55,793 nt of DNA from Gracilaria caudata (Eukaryota > Rhodophyta > Florideophyceae > Gracilariales > Gracilariaceae). The translations under genes were made by a program, and so were the position numbers. Below are positions 49,701-55,793 of this stretch, piece by piece. The DNA is taken from contig JASCIV010000063.1 in the NCBI GenBank assembly GCA_030374735.1, positions 1 to 55,793 on the forward strand. The letters are read 5' to 3'. Below the pieces are notes generated by a model, which searched no databases, was not told the DNA's origin, and saw only the letters and a list, made by a program, of their open reading frames with translations. Numbering within the stretch: the first letter of the stretch is position 1; each line of letters starts with the position of its first letter.

Positions 49701-50940
49701 ATTTCTTCGCCTTGCGCAGGAAAGCCGGGCTCGGCTGCATGGTTTGTAACTGTACTGACAGAGATGGAGACGCGGGACTGTTTGGGGACATTGGTGCGCT
49801 TGCGGGGGTGTTAGGCATTGTGGCATCGGCAAGTGGACTCGGTGGACATTCGTCCTGTTTCTTTGCGGACGACCTCTTGCGTTTGGAAAAGGGGGTGGAA
49901 CGAGCCTTTCCAGTTCGTCGCCGCTTCTGCACGTTGGTCTTAGAGCGCGCAGCTTTTCCGTTGGCATCAAGATCTTTCGCCTTGCGCTTTGCCTTCTGCC
50001 TCCGACCGGCCGCGTATGAGTTCTTTGCTCTACGAAACTCGTTGATAACAGAATCGTAAAATGCCTTAAAGCGCGCATGATCCATGAGCCAAGAAAGCGC
50101 GTATAGACGGTTTGAAAGAGTTTGCTCATTTTTAAGACAGAGCGATGCGTCCTCCGAGAAATTCAGTATACCGTCTTCCAGCAAGTAGTCCTTGACTGCA
50201 TATCGTCGATGTAAGCGAGCATTGAAATGGTCCAAGACTTTGAGAGTGGCGTCATCGGTAAGTTGCGGGTTGGTGGGGTGCAACTCCAGATCAGCAATAA
50301 GATTCTCAGCGGTATCATCCCACTCAACGTCAAAGTCGTCTCGCTTGGGAGCAGAGGGGGACTCGGTGCGAATGGTGTGTTGCGCAGGGCAGGACGCAGA
50401 CTGGGGAGGAGGTGCGTCAGCGACAGTAGGTGCAGCGGCGGGAGGTGCGAGTTGTTGCTGAGGTGCAGGATTGTCTGCGGCGGCAGTCGCGGCGGCGGCG
50501 GTGAAGGATGGGTGCTCATAGACCAGAGAGACGGGAAACGGAATAGACGCAGGGGTGGGTTGAAGGTACACGGATTCATAGTGGTTCTGACATTTGATCA
50601 TTCCCTTTCCAACATATTCGGACACGGGCTTCCAGTGATTGGGTCCATGCTGGCTCATGGCGGTGAGCAGGCGGTACTCTTCGCTCGCGTGCCAGTCGGG
50701 ATGAAAGAGCGGCTGCAGGGTGTTCTCGATAACTCTGTACGGGTGATACGGGCGGTGCGGCACGCGATCGGTGGCACCGACAGAGAAACAGTCGACGCAC
50801 ATGGCAAGATTGTGGCAGCACGCATGGGCGCAGCGGATGTAGGCGGGAAGTGGCGCAAGATTCCTGTCACAGTGGTCGCAAAACGGCCCCTTGGGCGCAG
50901 AAGACGCGGCGGCATGCACCGCGCGCCGCGGAAGACGCAT
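46717..50940 (-). CDS. ADA2: ADA2-type transcriptional adaptor with very long C-terminal tail
   Basis: Length is 1407 aa from the ATG at 50940. The frame stays open to 52023, but that part runs through the BET1 gene and GC-rich promoter and is not believed. Domains: ZZ zinc finger at about 18-65 (FCDHCDRNL ... CAHACCHNLAMCVDCF); SANT/Myb at about 72-120 (DWHASEEYRLLTAMSQHG ... CQNHYESVY); the ADA2 middle region (EWDDTAENLIADLEL, KDYLLEDGIL); and a SWIRM-like end at about 425-475 (LSPAERSLCAALHIPPTFFL). ADA2 joins GCN5 acetyltransferase in SAGA-type complexes. Most ADA2 proteins stop here at ~450-550 aa; this one continues ~930 residues of Ser/Glu/Pro/Lys-rich, AT-hook-like sequence (RRRSLRPRKSSPPRS, RRSSRIQKRSRR). 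It is divergent from BET1. Confidence 0.9.
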   Translation of the reverse strand: MRLPRRAVHAAASSAPKGPFCDHCDRNLAPLPAYIRCAHACCHNLAMCVDCFSVGATDRVPHRPYHPYRVIENTLQPLFHPDWHASEEYRLLTAMSQHGPNHWKPVSEYVGKGMIKCQNHYESVYLQPTPASIPFPVSLVYEHPSFTAAAATAAADNPAPQQQLAPPAAAPTVADAPPPQSASCPAQHTIRTESPSAPKRDDFDVEWDDTAENLIADLELHPTNPQLTDDATLKVLDHFNARLHRRYAVKDYLLEDGILNFSEDASLCLKNEQTLSNRLYALSWLMDHARFKAFYDSVINEFRRAKNSYAAGRRQKAKRKAKDLDANGKAARSKTNVQKRRRTGKARSTPFSKRKRSSAKKQDECPPSPLADATMPNTPASAPMSPNSPASPSLSVQLQTMQPSPAFLRKAKKLRRMVSSASMPPPPKPVDDMEDASQLSPAERSLCAALHIPPTFFLEMKSVTLLTVTALQQRRRNDKQSSSEKIVVPPANFARSLDHVDGQSGSTAKKDASHGEDKDSLILPPLTLPQVVNNHVLSDNNEHGREERGSARCKSGSSRVMDKELLDFLTHIPENNAERMSPDIKQEPGLVGEGQGDKGNGQVVVVKKREVEIELVTGESVGLSEHKGDEMHKPQESNSAQDDRQPLVHSTKDRPARVFEETQQKISTSSGYVPASKNAPSRASEGGTYHFLPSSTANAPGSATSHKEHSPAGLAAFLSEGSERVFESPEQQADQTQPAASSRPRSVLRLIIRPPGKALPNRIGVGKGDPLEDGEGDVLLANGQVHHGQGAATHLGRDAPVAPDDGNGESGGVSNRAPDQGRVYLRNSAHQPTRGVQSHVPMDVMSVSNVNVPPATSHLQLPQSMARFSDLYLQSGQRESTGNNATGAERLYLGQRARNCSASDQNDRGGELQTPPKHMGCTQGAPAANLMVRSEASADELNGMNKAGLQASIAEHARGTPSVNATAGRVYLQPQPLPPAPDTPSVVVEPQSVHVGGHAARFQTEDSRIVPAPPKPVIRVPEALTSIRSEGFEDTSGHRVTGSPAGEASPAVARGSNEMANDENESRGAKRMTSAEREDKPGSSVGEAEKSPLTESSRGEPNPDRVGVTGDDAGSEIEEILLDEGKAETDEDDGQESARESLSSSAGEPESKPGSDDPDYQPSFESRREAGRVKQGGARKKRRGKATRDARRGRSDQDAARKAPQVIDESEEVVSEEVVSEGVGAESEDYEDEEGSPARRRRSLRPRKSSPPRSAVAPTRRSSRIQKRSRRFVENSPDPRPPKKRRFSTHYGSQAEEVATSDGTATVKGGVLDGDDQGGSSLAPGKSVSKRGKRKSDAAKRSIPRRSSGRIVRKTHKVKELEIITPQVDPHSQTLSSDSNKSLQLMPTGVEQGRATRKYGLRRKWSS

Positions 50941-51579
50941 GAAGCAAGCGCGGCGGTGCGGCGGCGGCGGCGGCGACGAAGACGAGCGAGAAGACAGGCG
51001 CGACCAAGACGCGGCGAGAAGCGAGGAGCGCGGCAGCACGCGCGACAGACGGCGACGACGAGATGCAGGGAGGCGGCGGCGGGAGCGCGCGGCCGGCGAC
51101 GAGCGACATGTAACTGTGCGCTGGGCGGACGCGCGACACACACACTGCGGGGCGCACGTCGCCGCCGAACACTCGCGCGTCGGAGTGGGAGAGGCGCCCG
51201 CCGGATGGGACGGCGCACGCTGCCGCCTGTGCTGCGCTGCGCGCGCGCGCCAAAAAAAATGCGCGCCGCTGTGATCGTCGCTGCGCGAGCGGCGGCTTCG
51301 AATGCAAGCGCCGCGCGCCAACTGGACAGCGCGCTTCGAATGCAAACGCAGAACGGTGCCGCGCGTGGAGCGCCGCGCCACGCGCTGCCACGTGGCACAC
51401 GCCACCGTCGTGTCCAGCGTTGGTGCGTGTAACCGCGCGCGCTTCGAATTGATTGATTGCGCACGCCGTTGCGAGTTCTCTGAATTGCGCGTCGCTCTTC
51501 TTCTAGTCAGAGCTTCAGAAGGGGCAGAGACGCTGAGGCGCTGACTCGCGGGCGACGACTCGCGGGCGACGCGCGGGCG
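50941..51579. promoter_or_regulatory. Divergent promoter of ADA2 and BET1
   Basis: 639 bp, extremely GC-rich. It contains three GCTTCGAA elements (51295-51302, 51333-51340, 51441-51448); the first two sit in a near-exact repeat, GCTTCGAATGCAARCGC. An A8 tract beside GCGCGCGC (51243-51259) reads TTTTTTTTGGCGCG on the minus strand, an E2F-like site. Open frames across it are compositional. Confidence 0.5.
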
Positions 51580-52089
51580 ATGATGGCGGCTGCGGATCAC
51601 GACGACGCGAAGCGCCGCGCGCTGCTGTTCGGCGCGCGCGCAGAGGCCGGCACGTATCGACGCGGCGGCGCGAGCGGCGCGCGCGCGGGCGGCGCGCCGC
51701 CGGGCGCCGGCGCGGGCGCAGGCGCGGACGGCGAGTTGCTGGAGCAGAACAACGTCGAGCGCGTGGACGGACTGCGCGGGCAGGTGCGCCAAATGAGACA
51801 CGTAAGTAGGGCTACAACAGCGCCAGTTTGACACGAGACAAGACGTCGCAAACGCGAGAACTGACCGACGCGCGCGCAGCTTGCGATCGACATAGGACAA
51901 GAGGTGCGCGAGCAGAACGTGATGCTGGACGGCATGCACGGCACCTTCGACCAGGGCACGCTGTCCGTGCGACGCACCATCGGCGAGATTCGGCGGTTGG
52001 CCAGATCGGGCGGCGGCGCGCACCTGTGCGCCATGGCGCTATTCGCGCTGGCGTTCTTCGTGCTCATCTATCTGCTGCTGCGCCGATAG
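51580..52089 (+). CDS. BET1: BET1-like Qc-SNARE (two exons)
   Basis: Exon 1 is 51580-51801 (74 aa), the intron 51802-51879 (78 nt, GTAAGT...CGCAG), exon 2 51880-52089; 143 aa. The joined SNARE motif runs LEQNNVERVDGLRGQVRQMRH|LAIDIGQEVREQN, then MLDGMHGTFDQGT, followed by a C-terminal membrane anchor (CAMALFALAFFVLIYLLL) and RR. This matches BET1/SFT1, which mediate ER-Golgi and intra-Golgi vesicle fusion. The layer-zero residue reads as Gln (DIGQEV or REQN). The N-terminus is Gly/Ala-rich (GGAPPGAGAGAGAD) and longer than in human BET1 (118 aa). The splice falls in the SNARE helix and the heptad register continues across it, which supports the model. Confidence 0.9.
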
Positions 52090-52514
52090 GCTGGCGCGCG
52101 CCAAAGATACTTCGGGCGTGGCCGCGCCGCGCGCCGCGTGCGCCACATGAAGTTCTGTGCGTCGCTTTAAGCGTCGAATCGGCGCGTGCCACGCTTCTGA
52201 GCGTGCTGATTGGTGTGTGCAAAACGACACCAAATGCATTCTATCTGCGCGGTGCGCGTCAGTGGTGGCCTGTGTGCGCTATCTCGCCTCATCTCAGTCG
52301 CCGCGCCTGCCGCGCCCGCCGCGCCCGCCGCGTCGTCGTTTTCCATACAAATCCAGTTGGAGCGCTTGCGTCAGTGCCCCTGTTTCGGTCACGCTTTTCC
52401 TTCCCTCCGCCCTCCGCCCTCCGCCCCGCCTCACCCTCAAATTTGCCCCTTCCCTTCCTCCCTTATCCTCCCTTCTCCTCCGGCTGGTTGTCTCCCGAAC
52501 CGTTGGCGCCCATT
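52090..52514 (+). promoter_or_regulatory. Intergenic region with pyrimidine leader
   Basis: 425 bp between BET1 and the B-box-like gene. The last ~140 bp (52375-52500) are strongly pyrimidine-rich on the coding strand (CCCTCCGCCCTCCGCCC and following). No gene. Confidence 0.5.
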
Positions 52515-53321
52515 ATGGATCGTGCCGCTCATGGACCATCGGTGCATGCTTTCCGCGTGCTTTGCGATGGCTGTGAGCGCGCACCCGCCTCTGAATTCTG
52601 TTCGCAATGTCGCCAATCCGCATGCCACTCTTGTTCCGAGCGTCTGCATGCCCACGCTCAACGCTCGCCCAGAACTCCGTCGTCGCAGCGCGCGCAGAGG
52701 GGTAGTGGTGTCAGCGCGTTAGACGCTTCGCTTGGTATCATACCCATGTGCAGCCGGTGCAGAAGTCGCCCCGCGCTTGTAAGTGTTTGGCTTTCTCCTT
52801 CGCTCGCCGTCTAGCTTCGTCCTGACGCGCTTCTCTCTCTCCCCCTATCTCTTTTCTCTCTTTCTCGCTCCGTCCGCGTATTAAAGAGGTACTCTAGTAG
52901 CCATGCATATTCGCTGTGTAGGGAGTGTCGGCGCAACAATGCGTCGAGTGCTACGCCGTCCTCTTCGCATGATGTGGCTGCGAATGCATTTGCCGATGAG
53001 ATGGCGCGCTCCTCTGATTCTTCGCAGCCTGCGCAGTCGTCTTCTGCCTCGAGACAATCGTCCTCCGCATCAAGCTCTAGACAGCCGCCGTCGTCGTCGT
53101 CGGCACATCTATCTCGACAACAGTCGTCTGTTGCACCTTCGTCGCCGTCGCCGTCGCCTTCGTCGTCGTCGTCGTCGTCGTCATCGCGACACGGCTCTTC
53201 GACACGCAATGGGTCTTCGTCGCACCGCCACAAAAGCAGGCGTGCGTCGGTATCGAAACGAAGCGCTGCTTCCGACGAAGCTTCGAGGAACGCTTCGCGT
53301 TCATCACATCCAAAGAAATGA
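52515..53321 (+). CDS. B-box-like double zinc-finger protein with Ser-rich tail (two exons)
   Basis: Exon 1 is 52515-52778 (88 aa), the intron 52779-52886 (108 nt, GTAAGT ... TTAAAG), exon 2 52887-53321; 232 aa. The first finger is CDGCERAPASEFCSQCRQSA followed by CHSCSERLHAHA, the CxxC...C..C spacing of plant and animal B-boxes. A second begins MCSRCRSRPAL and is completed across the intron by RYSSSHAYSLCRECRRN, which is why I accept the splice. The tail (from about residue 125) is Ser/Arg-rich and partly encoded by a TCG/TCC trinucleotide run (53085-53185). Plant relatives are transcription regulators in light responses; that role here is inference. The acceptor choice (TTAAAG at 52886) is the phase-compatible one but has weak context. 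Confidence 0.7.
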
Positions 53322-53436
53322 GCGTGTCCGAGCTGCGACTCGGGCGTAATAGTTTGTGAGAATGGGGCATGTGCGCGAGCGTTACTGTAAAGCTGTAGCG
53401 TTTTACCTTTGTATTCGTACAAGTGCCTGTCGAATG

Positions 53437-53480
53437 CAGGCTTGATGCGGCTTTGTGTCAGGCTTGATGCGGCTTTGCGC
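53437..53480. repeat. 22-nt tandem repeat, two copies
   Basis: CAGGCTTGATGCGGCTTTG is repeated exactly at 53437-53455 and 53459-53477. Confidence 0.9.
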
Positions 53481-54876
53481 CTCGGTGAGGCCACTAGTTC
53501 CGCCGCCTGGGCGGCGGCATGCGTTCTTCTGCGGAGAACTCGAGATATAGCGCTGATTGGTTGTGGTTCATGGAGGCCATGTCCCGATCGGGGCATGCAT
53601 ATGCCCTCCCGCATATGCGTGATGTAAGTGGTCCGTGCTCTGAGTGAGCAGGAAGCGATTGTTCTGTGGGAGGGAGAGGATATGTCCGTTTGTTTTGCGC
53701 GTTGTGGTGTCCAAGTTGTCGTGTGATCCCTAGGTTTTTTGTGTGTTGGGTGGGTGTTTGTCTGTCGCTGTCGCGGTTCTATTTTGCGTGTTCGTTCTTC
53801 TGCGGCGCAAGAGCTCTGTTGGGCCGATTACTTAAAGTGACTCATACCGGCGGGTGATGGGTACGCTCATGAGCTTGGGCTTTGTCGCACAGCCGACACA
53901 GAGGATATCATATGATAGCTTGATGCATTGCATTGTTGGTTAACGGGTTAATTTTGTTGAAGCTTTGCTTGCGTAAGGGGTAGGAGCTGGTCACGGGAGG
54001 GAGCGCTTTTTATACGAGATGAAGAATAAGGCGGCTGCCGACAGCTTGCGTTAACAGCATGACAGACAAACGAATCACATGAGTTGCGTTCGAAAATATC
54101 TCCGAGTTGAGACGACACAGAAGCAGCTGATGCATTCATTTTTTTTTTCACGGCGTTATATGTACATTGGCTGCGCCAGATTGGAATGGACTGGTTGGTG
54201 GGTCACCGCCCTGATGGTCACAAGAGTGACCTGGAGATAAGCTTTGAGATTCGATGTGACCTCTTCTATGCCGCTACGGTTGCAAGAGTCATTTGGCGGA
54301 CAAGCTGTACAAGCTGTACGCTGGTACAACAGCTTCTCCGAGCATGCTGTGCTTGCAGCTGCGAAAACAAACGTGAATAGTTGCGCCAGCAGACCTAAAT
54401 GAACACTTGGCATAGCCCGAGTTTGTCGTGCTCGACTGTCTCTACGATTGCATTAGTGAAAGGAGGAAAGAGTTCTCTCCCAGTTGCGGCGAATTGAGGA
54501 AAGGTATCTATCCTTCATACATTGTAATACTGCAGATGATTCTGTCCGTTGAGAACGAGCTCAAGCGATTGCTCGACCCTATTCGCCGTCGGAGAACTCG
54601 TGTGCGAAAAGCAGAATCATAATCAGCTCAATTATGTAAAGCCGCTTAGCCTGGACTGTAGGTCACCGTGTGACCCACGCAAATTTTGCAGAAAGCGATT
54701 TGCGTGTGCCCGCGGGCGGGTTCCCAACGGGACTTGCGACCATCCCCAGGATGTGCGTGTACAACGGTGCTCGCGTGGCGCTGTTACAGCGACAGTGGGT
54801 ACATCCAAGAATTGCCATCGCTCCCGGTTCGCCAGATCAAGGGCCAATCGGAGCGATGGCCAGACAGCACCTTTGT

Positions 54877-54937
54877 CTTCCACTTTGGAAATCTTGAAGA
54901 GGGGTTTGAACCCTGCTTCGGATTTCCAAAGTGGAAG
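54877..54937. repeat. Inverted repeat / hairpin with 17-bp perfect arms
   Basis: CTTCCACTTTGGAAATC (54877-54893) is exactly complementary to GATTTCCAAAGTGGAAG (54921-54937). Pairing can continue inward with few mismatches (GAAG/CTTC, AGGG/CCCT), leaving a small loop TTTGAA. It could be a transposon terminus, a foldback element or a small-RNA precursor. Confidence 0.6.
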
Positions 54938-55063
54938 TCATGCAAGAAAGACGTAAGCAAGGTCGGAGTTTACTTCATACCCGCATAAACCAGCACTCCC
55001 TGCCACTCTCAAACGCCAGTGTAGTCAACCACACCCACCGTTGTCTCTCTTTCTCCCCATTTC

Positions 55064-55597
55064 ATGAAGACAATAATTGCTGTTCGTCTGGCTGGTGTAC
55101 TGTGTCTCACAATCACGGACATACTGCTAACATTCAATCCCGCAACCGGTCTTTGGACGCAACGCAGAGTAACAAAATCTAAGAAGTACCTTCGCTCAGG
55201 GTTACAACGGCCGTTATTTGAGATAACCGCATGGGAACGTCTCAAACAATGTGGAACGGAAACAGAGTTCGTCGTTGCGCTCAGCGTTCCACGATCCCTC
55301 TTCTTCAACGAAATACTGCCCCTTTTTGCAACTGAACGCAAAACATGGCTTCGGCGGTCACCTTTTTGTAACACAAGCACCAAACGAGGGCGTAAACCAT
55401 TTTTGCGTACTGTAGATTTGCTTGGCCTTGCTTTGTGGTACATGAAATCAGCAGACGTAATGTACTCCTTGTGCCCAATATTCGGAATGGTCCCGTCTTC
55501 CGTTTCCCAATGGCTGGACTACGGCCTCGAATTGCTCTGGAATGTTGTGCGCAATTGTCGCAATCAGATTGTGGTGCAAACCCAGAGATGGGGATGA
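55064..55597 (+). pseudogene. Fragment of PIF/Harbinger-like DDE transposase (N-terminal part)
   Basis: 177 aa, ATG at 55064, TGA at 55597. The segment TVDLLGLALWYMKSADVMYSLCPIFGMVPSSVSQWLDYGLELL reads like the helix-turn-helix N-terminal part of DDE_Tnp_4 (PIF/Harbinger) nucleases, where a conserved L...L..... sits before FG.s.s.vs. The preceding RRSPFCNTSTKRGRKPF is basic. No DDE catalytic motif follows before the stop or in the remaining ~190 bp of the window, so it is either truncated, frameshifted or continues after an intron beyond the window. I call it a fragment. Nearby inverted repeats fit an old DNA transposon. Confidence 0.5.
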
Positions 55598-55793
55598 CCT
55601 GTACAAGGTGTTCGGTACCCTGCCCTCGTATCGAGGTAGAGCAGCGACAGAGCCCTCCTGTGGCACAAACGAACCGGGTGTAAGACCGGAGTGCCACGAC
55701 TGGCTATACCTAGGAGGTTGAGTATCTGCAGATGACCGGGATCCGGTGAAGTCGTGTACACGAGTGATCCCTAGGAGAAAAAGGGGAAAAAGG
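55598..55793. other. Window end, no gene assigned
   Basis: About 196 bp. A second frame (55435-55683) is open across the stop of the transposase fragment but shows no DDE motif. The last bases are purine-rich (AGGAGAAAAAGGGGAAAAAGG). Confidence 0.5.

Larger units (their letters stand above)
53322..55063. other. 1.7-kb region of repeats, no gene
   Basis: No ORF resembles a protein. It contains a 22-nt tandem repeat, two GGTCAC...GTGACC palindromes (about 54216-54231 and 54660-54674), a duplicated CAAGCTGTA (about 54300-54318) and a long hairpin (54877-54937). Together with the transposase fragment to the right it looks like mobile-element sequence. Confidence 0.45.

Noticed and set aside
50941..52023. 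5' extension of the ADA2 frame to 52023
   Set aside because: It reads antisense through both BET1 exons and a GC-rich promoter; the ADA2 ZZ domain begins 17 residues after the ATG at 50940.
52811..53614. Minus-strand ORF rich in Asp (DDDDDDDD)
   Set aside because: Mirror of the TCG/Ser run in the B-box gene; no domain.
54901..54915. T-loop-like GGGTTTGAACCC as a tRNA
   Set aside because: It is the loop of a longer inverted repeat, and no acceptor, D or anticodon arms fit around it.

Overview
This window looks like nuclear DNA of a photosynthetic eukaryote with a primary plastid, most likely a unicellular red alga; Porphyridium or a relative is my best guess, at moderate to low confidence. 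The gene set is eukaryotic: CTR9, ribosomal protein uL1, UEV1/MMS2, a TDY-type MAP kinase, three-repeat MYB, ADA2, BET1, QCR9 and COQ9. Two proteins appear plastid-targeted: release factor 3 and a 100-residue one-helix protein starting MAFISS. Neither has a signal peptide in front of the transit peptide, which argues against a secondary plastid. Introns are few, short (78-108 nt, one of 224 nt) and GT-AG.

Layout. Bases 1-7000 hold accessory-looking genes: a secreted Ig-like protein, a secreted bacterial-type ExeM-like nuclease and an unknown multi-pass membrane protein. Bases 7084-16300 hold a diverged ACC-synthase-like aminotransferase, CTR9 (Paf1 complex), plastid RF3, cytosolic uL1 and UEV1/MMS2. 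Bases 16800-24500 hold a 1365-aa disordered N-myristoylated protein, the small plastid protein and a secreted Cys-rich protein. Bases 25329-32235 hold an RS-rich zinc-finger protein with a transposase-like C-terminus, divergent from a Golgi-type glycosyltransferase. About 2.2 kb without a credible gene follows.

Bases 34428-41980 form a dense, very GC-rich cluster: MAPK, a two-domain ZNRD2/p27 zinc-ribbon protein, an acylated repeat protein, QCR9, an AUR1-like IPC synthase and a type I membrane protein. Bases 41981-53321 hold three-repeat MYB, COQ9, ADA2 with a very long tail, BET1 and a B-box-like zinc-finger protein. The last 2.5 kb is mobile-element-like, with inverted repeats and the N-terminal part of a probable PIF/Harbinger-type transposase.

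Themes. Seven gene models need splicing, and an eighth (the membrane protein) probably does. Many genes are divergent pairs with pyrimidine-rich leaders. Palindromic TTTGAA/TTCGAA elements and T-tract/GCGC motifs in several of these promoters resemble animal and plant CHR and E2F sites. That is notable next to a three-repeat MYB gene, whose family works with MuvB and E2F. I found no operon, CRISPR array, rRNA or convincing tRNA. The most unusual items are the RS/zinc-finger/transposase-like fusion, the duplicated ZNRD2 domain, the aminotransferase lacking several cofactor residues, and two convergent genes whose stop codons abut in one TGATCA palindrome.
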